Positions 1 to 12,352 of a stretch of 64,000 bases of DNA are shown here, in pieces (the stretch's first letter is position 1; each line of letters opens with the position of its first letter). A program made the position numbers and the translations under genes. Origin of the DNA: Zelopaecilomyces penicillatus (taxonomy: Eukaryota > Ascomycota > Sordariomycetes > Hypocreales > Pseudodiploosporaceae); NCBI GenBank assembly GCA_005765155.1, contig VCCP01000005.1:2852001-2916000 (forward strand), read 5' to 3'. The notes under the pieces are model-generated. The model ran no database searches. It was not told the DNA's origin and saw nothing but the letters and a program-made list of their open reading frames with translations.

Positions 1-3000
1 TAATAATAAAATTATATATTTAAATTTAATAATAATTAATAAATCTAAGAAAAGCTTTAATATTTATTATATTATAATAGATAAGCTATTTTAAGATCTT
101 AATAATTTTCTTTTTAATTAATCTTTTTAAATATTTTATAAAGAAATCTAATAATAATAATTATATTTTAATAATATTTTAATTTCTTTTTCAATATTAT
201 ATATTTAAAAAGCTTAATATTAAAAAAACTTTATTAAGATTCTATAAATATTTAAATATATATTTTTATATCTTAAAAAGAATCTCTTTATTATTATAAA
301 TAGATTATAGTTTATATATAGTAATATTATTAAGAAAGGATTTATAAATATTTAAAATAAGATTAAATAGTATTTAAATTATAACTTTTATAAATTAAAT
401 TATAGGATTTATAATACCTTAAAAGATTAATAATAAAAGAGAATATAATAAAATCCTTATTCTTTTTATTTAATAAGATTTAATTATAGCTAAAAAAGAA
501 ATCTAATAATAAAAGTATAATATATATAAAGAAATTTTTTTTAAAGGAATTAATATTAAAGAGGATAAATATATTTTAAAAAATAATAATATTATATTTT
601 ATAATAATATTAAATAATTAAAGCCTTTTATTTTTTTTCTTAATAAAGAAATATTAATTCTTATAAAAGATATAAGACTTTTTTAATATATAATTCTTAA
701 AGTATATCTTTTATAATTTTATAGATTTTATTTTTAATCCTTATAAAATAAAGATAAAATATATTTATTAAGTTAAATAAGGAATTACTTTAATAATTTA
801 AAGAGATATAATTAATAAATTAAGTATTCTATTTTTTTTAAATTATTAAAATAAAGCCTATTCTTTATTATAAAAGATTTTTAGAAAAATATTAATTTTT
901 TATTAGATTAATATATCCTTAATTTAAAAAAGGATTTCCTTAAGGTATTCTTTATAGAATTAGGATTCTTTAAATATATTAAAGAATTTTAAAATGATAT
1001 ATCTAATAAAAGATATATCTAGATTAAGTTTTTTTTTTATTTATTTATTGTTTTTTTAAAATGGGTTATTATTAGATATAAATCTATTTAAAGAAATATT
1101 ATTAATAAGATTAATTTTATTAGCCTTTTTCTTATATAAGGTATAGATATATATCTTAAAGAGATTATATAATTAATATATTTCCTTTTTTCTAGAGTTT
1201 TTCTTTTTTTTTAAAGGATTTAATTTAATCTTAACTATTTCTAAAGCTTTAATATATTGCTTTATAGATTCTATTAATATATACTTAATAATTATTTTAT
1301 TATTATTAAAAATAAGTTTTATTAATATTTCTTTATTATCTTTAAAAAGCTATTTTAAATTAATTAATTTTTTATTATTAATTATACCTTTAATAATATA
1401 ATTAATATTTAATTTTTTAAGGAATTAAATTTATTTTATTCTTAATAAATAGTATTTATAATAAAAATAATTACTTATATTTATTTTATTTAATATTTTA
1501 TATATAAATCTTTATCTTTTTAAGAATAATTAAATAATAGCTTAATTATTTTAATAAATAATATCCTTAAAATAAAGAGTATTATAATTCTATTTAATAT
1601 TATATATAAATAAATAGATATTTAAATAGTTCCTATATAGAATTAAATTTCTATTTTCCTAATTATTTAAATAATCTATTTAAAGAATAATATTATTTTA
1701 ATCTTAATTAAATTATATTTAATTCTATATTTCTTAGCTAGTGATTTTAAGATAATATTATTTTTAAAGCTTAAATTAATAAATATATTTATTATTTTTC
1801 TTTCTTAAGAATTAATCCTAATTTAAATCTTAAATATTTATTATATATTTTATAATTAATAGCTATTTAAATATATTTAAATAATCTTATAAAGTATCTT
1901 ATTAAAAAAAAAGCTTATTTTATTATAAAGATTATCTTTAACTAATTTTCAAATATAGAAATAATATAAGCTTAATAGATTTATATTATTATAACCTTAA
2001 TTAAATAATACTATTTAATATTAATTATAATTAAAAAAGGCTTCTTTTTATATCTTAATTATAACTATAATATTAATATATAATTATTTAATTAGCTTAT
2101 TAAAAAAGGCTTTATTATATTTTATTTATAAAAAAACTTAAATTATTCTTATTATATTTTTTAGCTTTATTAAAGATATAAGATTATTAAATCTATTCTT
2201 AAAGATATAAAGGATTTTTATTATATTTTTAATTTAATTTAATAAATCCTAATTTATAATTATTTTAAGCTTTAAATTAAAATTAATTAATATATAAAAT
2301 AATATAATAATTATTTTTATAAATAAAATCTTTTTTAATTTTAATTAATAATAAGAAGATCTTATATTTTAATCTATTATTTATAATATATTCTTAAATA
2401 TAATTATTAGATTAAAAGATATTATTTTATATAATATTAGAATAGCCTTTAAAATAGGCTTTTAATATATAATAATTAAAGATTTAATTAATTTTTTATT
2501 ATTATCTTTTTATCTCTTTTTTTTATTAATATCTATATTAATTATATATATTACTACTATTTAATTATTTATATCCTTATATTAAAAAAGTAATATAAAA
2601 GAAATTTAAATTATATTTTTATTAAATATAATATCTAAGTATTATAATTTTATAGATTATTATTTAAGGCTTAAATAAAAGATATATTTTTTAAAGATTA
2701 TATATTTATATTTATTTAATAGCTATTTAAAATATTAAAAGGCTTTAACTTTAATTAAAAGAATAAAGAATATAATTATATAATTAAGAAAATTAATAGC
2801 TTAAATTATTATAAGCTTTTAATAATATTCTTTTATTTTATGGAATTATTATATAATAATAAAAGAAATTATATTTTAATTTATAATATATCTTAGATTT
2901 AATATCTTAGTATATAAATTATATATATAGAATTTAAATTTAATATTATATATTAATTTATTATAATAAAAAAGAAAATAATTTAATAAATTATAATATT

Positions 3001-5504
3001 AATAATTATTCTTATCCTATTTTTTTAAAGAGAGAAAATATTAAAATCCTTATTATTATTAAAACTAAATATTATCTAATTAAATAAAAAGCTTATTAAG
3101 CCTTTATATTATAGATCCTTATTAATATATATATTAATATCTATTTATATTTTAATAATTATTTAAATAATATTATTTTTAATAATTATATTAATCTTAA
3201 GGTTATTAATAAGCTTAATTAATTTTTTTATATCTATTAACTTAGTTTAAAGGATATAATTTTAATAATAATTAAAAAGATTTTTTTTTTAAAATTAAGG
3301 TCTTATATAATTAAATTCTTTATTATAATAATTTAATTAAGTATTATCTTAATAATAATTATATTTATTTAATTCTTAAGATTATTAAAAATCTTATATT
3401 ATTTAATATTTAATTTAATTATTATTTAATTATTAAAATATTCTTAAAACTATTTATATAATATTTTCTTAAGTTTATAAGGATTATTAATAAGATTTAT
3501 TTAAATAATCTTAATAAAAGGCTTTATTAATATAATCTTATATAATATATAAGATAATAATTTTAAATCCTTTTAATTTAAATTATATTAGAGAGTATAA
3601 AATCTATATTTATTAAGTTAATTTAAAATATTTTTAATAGATTTTAAATATTATTATTTAAGTATTTTTAAATAATCTTTATATAATTTTAATTATTATA
3701 AATTTTGTTTAATAAAATAATTCTTTAATAATTCTTTAGCTTTTATTTATAAAAGATTATAAATAAATCCTTAAATAATATCTTTATAAATATTAATTAT
3801 ATAATATATAAAATAATTATATTTCTTTTTATTAATTATATTATTATTTTTTATTTTAAATTTATAGCTTAAAAGGTATTTAATAATATTAATCCTATTA
3901 AAGTATTTAATAAATTTAAGATTAATAATATATCTTTTAGATTTATTTATAATAAAGATATCCTTAAGATTATTAAAAAGAATAATATTATCTTTTAATT
4001 AATTACTTAATTATAAGCTTAATCTATTAATAAAAGGATTATTAGAAGTTACAATAAATATTATATTAGATAAAGAAATACTTAAAGTAAGGATATTAAA
4101 GATAATAGCTTTAGGAATAAGAATTCTAATAATAAAATTAAAGTTATTTAAAAATCTTTTTTTATAATATAAAAAGTATCTATTTAAATTAAAGATTAAT
4201 AGTATATTAAAGAGATTAAATAATAATAAAGGCTTTTATTTATAAAGATATTTAAATATTTAATTTAAAAAGGAATTAATTTAATTCTTAAATAATAATA
4301 CCTTTTTAATTATATTATAATATTAAAATAAAATCTTTTGTTTAAAAAAAGGTATTATATTTAAATTAAGGATAATAGTTCTTTTATTATTATAATTAAA
4401 TAATATCTTATTTCTAAAATACTAAGATTATTTTTAAATAAGAAGCTTTTTTAATATTAAGAATAAGATTTATAGAAAAAAAAATATTTCCTAAGATTAA
4501 TTAAATTATTAGAATATTAATCTATAATATAAAAAAATAAAATTAAAAGTTAATATATAATTAATATTATTTATTAGTAATTAAATAATTAATATTAAAA
4601 GCTATATAAACTAATTCTTTATAATAATTCTTTTTATATTTATTTATATTTTAATTAAATAAAATTAATAAATTTAAAATATCTTATTTTTTTTATTTAA
4701 TATTTAATATATAAATTATTTTTTATATATATTTTAAATAAAGGCTTATCTTAAAATTAAATATTTCTATATTTTTTCTTTTAATAATTTAATATTCTAT
4801 AATATTAGATTCTAATAAAAAAGAAATTAATAATACCTTATTATTGAATTAAAATAATATATAATATCCTTATTTTATAAACTTTAGGTTTTTTAATAAT
4901 TAAGCTTAGCTTTTTTATTTCTAGATTTCTAGGTTATTATTTTTAAAAATATCTTTTAATTATATTAATTAAAAGATCTTATAAAGATATCTATAATAAT
5001 TCTTCTTAGATTAATCCTTATAATAGCTTAAAAATACTCTTAAATATATTATATTATTAATCTAGTATTAATTAATCTTTTTAATAGTAAAGTAAATAAG
5101 ATATTTCTTTATCTTAATTATTAATTTTAATAAAAGGAAAATAATATATATAATATATATAATATTATTTATAGAATTAAAGGATAATTTTAGGGTAATT
5201 ATATAATTAATATAATCTATAAAAATAAAATAGATAAGAAAAGCTATAAAATAATAATATAATAAAATAAATTTAAGGGATTAATTAATTATTTTATAAT
5301 TAATTAAATAAAGAAAATAGCTTTTTAATAATTAATCTTTTAAATATATTAGAAAATGCTTAGATAGAAAAGAGAAAAACTTAAATTTAATTATCCTATC
5401 TATATATAAATAACCTAGATATAGCTTATTTATTTATATAGTTTAATCCTTTTAAATACAGCTTATATAATTAGTAAGGGGGTGTGTTTAACCTAGTTAT
5501 TAAA
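1..5504 (-). mobile_element. L3: Gypsy-like L element, minus strand, 5' part only
   Basis: The element reads from its 5' LTR (5504-5126) leftward and runs off the window at position 1. The inverted sequence follows L1 and L2 throughout; its far end at position 1 matches L2 at about 57.0 kb, the RT/RNase H boundary. It therefore covers the LTR, the gag region, protease and most of RT. It is heavily RIP-mutated with no usable frame. It adjoins Gypsy remnant E at 5505 and probably inserted into it. Confidence 0.85.
5126..5504 (-). repeat. 5' LTR of L3
   Basis: This 379-bp LTR matches the L1 LTRs (380 bp) in inverse. On the minus strand it starts TTTAATAACTAGGTTAAAC followed by a CACCCCC tract and ends ATTAAA. 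Like both L1 LTRs it lacks a 17-bp segment present in L2, near the GTTGACTAAGC motif of L2. Confidence 0.85.
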
Positions 5505-8500
5505 CTATATATATAAATATTTTTTATTTTTCATTAATAATCTATTTTATTTAATTAATTAATTTAGCTAGATTTAAAAATCTTATATTCTTATTATTTT
5601 AGATATTTATTAATATTTTAATTGATTTAATTTAAATCTTTATAAATCTTAATTATTTTATTTTATAATATAAAGAATAAATTATTATTTAATAAGGCTT
5701 TATTCTTATAATCTAGCCTTTTTTATAATTTATTTATAGGATTAGTTTTTCTTAATTAATATTTAATAATAAAGTTATATAATATTAATATTATATATTA
5801 TCTTATTTATTATTTTAATACTTTAATCTAGCTTATAAAGGATTAAAGATTTTAATAATTAATTAAAAACTTTATTTATTTTATTATTCTATTAATATAT
5901 TTTTATTAATATTTAAATAAATAAATAATAATAAATATTTCTTAATTAAATATTTTATTATTTATTTTTATTTTAATAAATTTTCTTAATTAAAAAATAA
6001 TTAAATACTACTTATCTTTATTATTTAATTATAATATAATTCTTATTATTATAAATTAAAAGGTATTAGTTTTAAAATGAATTTATTAATATAGATTAAA
6101 ATATTTAAATAATAAAGCTTTTTAAAAGGTTTTTTTTAATTATTTAAATATTAAATATTTAAATTATAATTAATTATACTTTTCTTAAATCTTTATTATT
6201 TTTATTATTCTTTAAAAATATATTTAATAATACTATAATTTTAAAATACTTATAGAAAAATCTTTTATAAAAATTATAAAAGCTTAAAAAGATTTATATT
6301 TTTAATAGATTTTTAATTATTATTATTATAAAATAATTATAATATATTAAGGATTTATTAAGATTATTTTTTTAAATAATATAAATCCTAAGAAATCTAT
6401 CTTTATTTAATAAAAATAATATTTTTTTAGATTTATAAAAAGCTTTATTATTTATAGCTTTTCTAGGATCTATTTAATATATTTTATATATTTTTTTTTA
6501 TTTTAAAAAAGATTAAAATATTATTTAAATAGATAATATATATTATATTTATTAATTCCTTTAAAGCTTAATAAATATAATATTAAAATATTATTAATAT
6601 ATTAATTAATTTAAAAGGTATTATTAAGTATTTATAATAATTATAATAGATTTAGAATATTGTCTTTTATTTATTCTCTTTTTTAATCCAGATCTAATAA
6701 TATACATCCTTTATATTAATTTTTATAAAAAAAATTATATTTCTAATTTAATCTAAGATTTTTAAAATAAATGATAATATATAATATTCTTTTTTATAAT
6801 CTTATTAAAATCCTAATAATCTTTATATAATTATAAGAATCTATTCTTTTTTAAAATAAATAGAATTAATACTTTTATCAAGCTTTTAAATAAATAAATT
6901 TTTAATTTTTTTTAGATTTTTATATAAATAAATATAAAGCCTTTTTAATTTCTTTTATAATAAAGAATAGATTATATTATATAAAAAGCTAATATTTTAA
7001 AATAGATTAATTATATAATTTATAGCTTTTAAAATAATAATATATTTATTTAATTTATTTAAAATATATTTAGATAATTCTATAGTTTTTAAAATAATTC
7101 TTTTATCTTTCTTATTTAATTTATTTAGTTTTTATCTATTAATAATAATAATTCTAAAAGATATATAATTAAGAAAATTATTATTTTATTTTAATAGGTT
7201 TATATAAACTTATAGGGTTATAAGATTTTAATATTTTCCTATTCTTAATTAAATTATTAATATTTATTATAAATATTTAAATAAATCTAAAGGTTTTATA
7301 AATAGATTAACTTTAATAGTATTAAACTTTTTTTATTCTTAAATCTTACTTAATATTAAGGTATATTTAAATAGAACTTTATCTAATTCTCTTTAAATCT
7401 ATAATAATAAATAAGATTTTTTATATATTATATATTTAAATTTATAGTTTGTTTATTATTTAAAGCTTTAATAAATCCTTTATTAATATTTATTATAGTT
7501 TATTAGTTTTAATAAATACTTTATTAATAAGATTTAATTTAATATATATATCTAGATTTATATATATTTTAATTAATATTTACCTTTTTATTATTATTAT
7601 TATATAAAAATAGGTTATTATTTTAATAATAATCTTTTTAATTAAAGCTAAAGGATTTATTTTAATTAATTCTTATTTTATTTTAATATTATCTTTTATT
7701 TTAATAATATTAATAATTTAATTAAAATAATTTAATAAAGATAGCTCTTTTTATTATATATATAATAGATTATAATAATAAAATTAATTTTTATTTTATT
7801 TTTTTAATTATTATTTTTAATTTTTTTTTTTATAAAGATAGCTATCTATATTATTTCTATAATCCTTTTAATCTTAATAAAAGCTTTTTTAATATAAAAC
7901 TATTATTAATTATTTATTAATCTAATTTAATTAATCTTTATTATAATTTTATTTATCTTATAATCCTAAAAAGGATCTTTTTTTAATCTATTATCTAAGA
8001 TCTTATCTTTATTATTTATTTAATTTTATTTATAGATTTTAATTTCTTTTTTTTTAGATTATTAAATAATATTAAATCCTTTTATTTTTTCTATTATTTT
8101 ATCTTAATTCTAAAAAAATTATTTTTATAAAAATAAATATACTTTTATAACTTTAATTTAAGCTTAATAAAATATTATATAATTAATTTCTTTTTAATTA
8201 TCTTAATAAAATAAGCTTTTAAATTAAATAAATATAAATAGAATTTTATAAAGAATTAATAATTATATTATTAAGCTTTTTTAAAGATATTATAAATCTT
8301 AATTATTTAATTAATAAAATCTTTTAAATAAGTTTTATTTATTTTAAAAAATATTTTTAATTAATTTCTTTAACTTTTTTTAATTTTAATATAAATTTAT
8401 ATCTTATTTAATTAAAAGGATTTATATTTATTTTTTATATTTTTAAAAATTAAAATAATTTAATTTTTTTTTTAAATATTTAAAGCTTAATTAAAAGGCT

Positions 8501-9100
8501 TAAATAAGATTATTAATTTCTTTTCTATTATTAATACGTTTATAATATTATAATTTAATAATATTAATAATCTTTAATTTTTTTAATTAAGAATTATTTA
8601 AATTATTATAATTTTAATTAAATTATAATCTCTTTTTTAAAAGAACATTTATAATAAAGATATTAAAATCTTAAACTATTTAAAAATAAAATTAAAGATT
8701 ATTAATCTTTTTAATTCTTATAATTTTAATTAAAAATATTCTTATTTTATATTAGACTTTTATAGATTATTATAAAGGATTAATTAGATTTTATTAATTT
8801 AAGGTCTTAAACCCTTAATAAGCTATTAAATCTAATAAAACCTTTAATAATAAAGATAATCTTTTAATAATAGAATAAATAAAAGCTATTATTAATCTTA
8901 AATAATTATAAATAAAAATATAAGAATTATAAAAGAAATTATAGATATAATTAAATAAGATTATATAGCTTTAATTAATTAATTAATAATAAGATTTATA
9001 TTTAAGTTAAATTATTTTTCTTTTATATTCTTTAAATATAAAAAGCTATTAAAGCTTTAATAATTAATAGTCTTTTAGATTATATATTATAATTAAATAC
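5505..9100 (-). mobile_element. E: degraded Gypsy-type retrotransposon remnant
   Basis: On the minus strand a reverse transcriptase remnant is readable at about 6855-6480 (separate entry). The integrase half expected to follow it is missing because L3 begins at 5504; the rest may lie beyond L3, outside the window. Sequence from about 7 to 9 kb would be the gag and protease part but I could not decode it. LTRs were not found. The 9100 limit is a guess based on the distance from LTR to RT in element B. Confidence 0.55.
6480..6855 (-). pseudogene. Gypsy reverse transcriptase fossil in E
   Basis: Reading the minus strand from about 6852 gives K-K-N-R-F-L then DY*DFNKIIKKN, which is the start of the Ty3/Gypsy RT core (the xDYRxLNKxTxKN region). 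It continues with FFIKINIKDVYY*I, then KYLIIPFKLINILIIF, which corresponds to the VMPFGLTNAPATFQ block, near 6620-6582. A degraded YLDDIL block follows at about 6530-6500. Stops replace Arg, Gln and Trp codons, and Ala, Gly and Thr codons have become Ile, Lys or Val, as expected from RIP. It is not functional. Confidence 0.85.
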
Positions 9101-9120
9101 CTAGATATTTAATCCTATTA
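8880..9120. repeat. Dispersed repeat segment shared with 48.9-49.1 kb
   Basis: About 220 bases around TAATAATAAGATTTATATTTAA match 48890-49100 in the same orientation at clearly more than random similarity, differing mostly at C/T and G/A positions. The family is unidentified. It overlaps the presumed outer end of E. Confidence 0.65.
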
Positions 9121-11160
9121 TATAAGCCTTAAATCTAGTTATTATCTTTAAAAATAAAAATATTTAAAATTAATAATTCTTTAAGGATTAAATTATATTA
9201 ATTAATTTAAATAATTAAAGCTTTATTAGTTTTAAAATAAATAAATATTTAATTAAAGTTTATTAATTAAATAAGATATTTATATCTTAATTTATATTTA
9301 AAAAAGTTAATTAAAAATAATAACTATAAATTATTTAAATTTATATAAGATTATTTAAAGATTAATATTTAATTATTATATTTATTAATTTACTCTTTAT
9401 ATATATTATAATTATTTAATATTTTTTTTTTAGATATATTAAATAATATTATTAAAATAAATTTATAAAAAATCTTAAAACTCTTATTTAATCTAGTTTT
9501 ATTAAAAAGATTATCTTTTTATTTTATTATTATTATATATAAAAGAAAGGTTTTAGCTTATTTAATATTTTAATTAAATAAGCTAATATATAGTTATAAT
9601 TTATAATTAAATTAAGCCTTTAATAAACCTCTTATCTTAAAAAGCTAATTAATTATAAAGCTTATTTTAATATCTTAATTTTTTTAATTTAATAATTTAA
9701 AGTTTTTTATATCTTTAAGATTTAATTATATCTTTAAATTAATTATATTTTTTTAAATTAATTATATTAATTATATAATAAAGTAATTAATTACTTAATT
9801 ATCTTAAATTTATTATATTAAAAAGTAGATTTAAATCCTATTATAATAAAAAATAACCCCTTTTTTTTCTAACTTAATTACTTAAAAAAGGTATCTTATT
9901 TAATAATATAAAACTTAGATTACTATCTAAGTGATATTATAATATTCTTTTAAATAATATTAAGGTATTAATTATAGGGATATAAAATTATAGAGGATAT
10001 CTTATTTTAAGGTAATTATTAAATATTTAAGCTGGTTTTATAATATATTTATAATATTAATATAATATTAATATAATAGCTTTTTTAATTATTAATAAAG
10101 GTATTCTTAATTATTAATAAAGGTATTCTTAATTATTAATAAAGGTATTCTTAATTATTAATAAAGGTATTCTTAATTATTAATAAAGGTATTCTTAATT
10201 ATTAATAAAGGTATTCTTAATTAATAGATATAAATCTTTTAACTAGCTATTAAAGAAGCCTTTTTAAGTATTAATATATAAGCTATAATAATAATATATA
10301 ATTATAATAATATAATAATATAGAGAATATATATCCCTTAGATTTATCTATTTATTTAAAAAGGCTATTAATTAAAATAGTATTATTAAATAATTATAAA
10401 AAAGATAAAAGAGTTATTAAAAGATAAAAGAATTAATAGATTAAAGAAAAATTATTATTTTAGGCTTAATATTAAGTTATTTATTATTATAATTAGTTAT
10501 TATATATAATAATTAAAGGAGAAATAAAGCAGTTATAAGGTTATTATATTAGTTATAATATTAAATAAAAATAAAAATAAGGGTTTTTATTTCTTTAAAA
10601 GTTTTTCTCTTTTATTTATTAAATTAAGAGGGATTATATATATCTTATATAAATAGGTATTAGGCTTTTATAAGCCTAAGCTATAATATAAGATTAAATA
10701 AAATAAAATTAATTAAATTAATTATATCTTTAAATTAATTATATCTTTAAATTAAATAAGGCTTTAATAATTTAGCTTTATAAATAATTAAATTAAAGAA
10801 AAAAACCAGATCCTTAAAACTAAATTTAATTAATTTAATTAATTATTTTAATTAATTAAATAATAGATTATTAAAAAAAGATCTTAATAAAGCCTTTTTT
10901 TAGATATAAGATATTAAAGCTATAAGAAAAAAATCAGCTTAATTAATTATTTAGCTAGCTATTTAATTAATTATATAACTAGCTATTTATTAATTAAATA
11001 ATTTTCCTTTATTATTTTCTTATATAATAATAATATTTCTTATATAATTATAATAATATTTCTTTTAAATACTTTTCTTTATTTAAATATTTTTTCTTAC
11101 TTATATATATATATATATTATTAATTATTATATTATATAATAAATTATATTATAATCCTT
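9121..11160. other. Unassigned RIP-degraded DNA
   Basis: Extremely AT-rich sequence with no readable frame on either strand. It holds the 22-bp array (10087-10218) and several AATTAATTATATCTTTA repeats near 9720 and 10730. Some sections keep more G (e.g. 10610-10640) but no domain could be recognised. Confidence 0.5.
10087..10218. repeat. Perfect 22-bp x 6 tandem array
   Basis: Six consecutive identical 22-bp units run from 10087 to 10218. The core of each is TAATAAAGGTATTCTT. The array is flanked by AT-rich degraded repeat DNA. I saw no sequence difference among the six copies, which suggests recent expansion by slippage or unequal exchange, after RIP mutated the surroundings. Confidence 0.95.
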
Positions 11161-11352
11161 ACTATTATACTGATTATAGCTTTATATACTAAGTTAGCTA
11201 TAGTCTTAAATACTAAGCTGGTTATAGCCCTTAGATTGCTATAACAGCTGCTATAGCTGATATAAGGCGGTCCGTTAGCTTAACCCTGGTTGAACTCCTA
11301 AGAGGTTCGCTCGGGGGGGGGGGGGGGGGTTTCGCTGGCCAGGGTCTTGACT
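11161..11352. other. Less AT-rich patch with a 17-base G run
   Basis: This patch sits between RIP-degraded DNA and the TIR element at 11353. It holds two imperfect copies of a CTATAGTCTTAAATACTAAG-like unit (about 11178-11226), a near-palindrome CTATAACAGCTGCTATAG at 11239-11256, and an uninterrupted run of 17 G at 11313-11329. A 7-bp inverted pair (ACCCTGG at about 11283, CCAGGGT at about 11339) brackets the G run. No gene or tRNA cloverleaf could be formed. Confidence 0.6.
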
Positions 11353-11596
11353 TACCATAAACTCTCACCTAATACAGCAAAGACACTTTAGCGCATCCCA
11401 CTTATATATGGCTGCTGTGGCTAGTAAAACTCAGTTGCACGGGGTTCTGTATAATGGAATGTCTCAACTTGCACAGCTTAGGTGCAGAGTTGCGTCCCTG
11501 TTCTGTGCTATATACTGATTACTGTATACCTAGAACAGTGGATAACAGTGGTCTATGCTAGAGTGTCTTTATTATATTTAATGAGAGTTTATAGTA
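11353..11596. mobile_element. Short TIR element (MITE-like) downstream of the gene
   Basis: Left arm 11353-11390 (starting TACCATAAACTCTCACC) and right arm 11559-11596 (ending GGTGAGAGTTTAT-like, here AATGAGAGTTTATAGTA) form a 38-bp TIR with about 30 pairs. Six of the eight mismatches are G-to-A and one is C-to-T in the right arm relative to the inverted left arm, which is what RIP would do. TA bounds both ends. The 244-bp interior has near-normal composition and no open frame. The termini C(C/T)(A/G)TAAACWCTCAC match those of the element at 14391, so both probably used one Tc1/mariner-like transposase, which is not seen in this window. Confidence 0.75.
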
Positions 11597-11689
11597 TAAT
11601 ATATAATAATTAAAAGAGAAATAAAATAATTATAAGAATATATTACTAGTTATTATATTTAATAAGAATAAAAATATAATTTATTATCT

Positions 11690-11777
11690 ATATATAATAT
11701 ATATTTAATAATATAAAAGCCTATATTTATAAATAATAAAATTATTATAAAGAATATTATTAAAAAAAGATTATATT

Positions 11778-11809
<32 letters not shown>

Positions 11810-12125
11810 TATTATTTAAAATTTATTATCTTTTTTTTTATAATATCTATTATTTTTAAAAAATTATAATAATAATTAATTTATTAAAATAATTTTAATA
11901 TATATAGGCTTTATATAAAAGTAATTTAATATATTTATAAGCTTTTAAATAATATTAATCTTATATAAATATAAAATATTTTTAATTAATATATTTTCTT
12001 AATTTTTCTTTTATATTTATAAACCTTTTTAAAGTATTAATTAAGTCTTTTTTATATATATTATAAATTCTTTTTTTTATTAATTAAAATACTTTTAATA
12101 TACTTTATTATTTTTAAATAAATTT
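11690..12125. repeat. Dispersed repeat shared with 48.03-48.48 kb
   Basis: About 430 bases, including AATATAAAAGCCTA and a TA-rich microsatellite at 11780-11800, run parallel to 48030-48480 in the same orientation. It lies between the downstream TIR element and the 3' end of the GH125 gene. The gene stop codon is only about 230 bases away, so repeat DNA comes close to the coding region. The matching block at 48 kb lies inside repeat D+ but is missing from D-. Confidence 0.7.
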
Positions 12126-12352
12126 ATTTTAAAATTTTAAAATTAAGAAAGATTATATATATTTTAATTTAATTTAATTTAAATATTTAATAAATAATAA
12201 TATAATATTAATATAATAATATAATGATATATTTTATATTTATAATCTTTTTAATTTTATTTAATTATAATTTAATATTATATTTAAATAAATAAATATA
12301 ATTATCTATAATAAAGAAACTACTAACTAAATAATAATTATCAATGCTCTAT

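Noticed and set aside
11266..11345. tRNA-like GGTTCGCTCG near the G run
   Set aside because: No acceptor stem or anticodon arm can be paired on either strand.
1..12340. Mitochondrial DNA as the explanation for extreme AT content
   Set aside because: No mitochondrial genes or tRNAs; Gypsy elements and RIP context bias point to nuclear heterochromatin.
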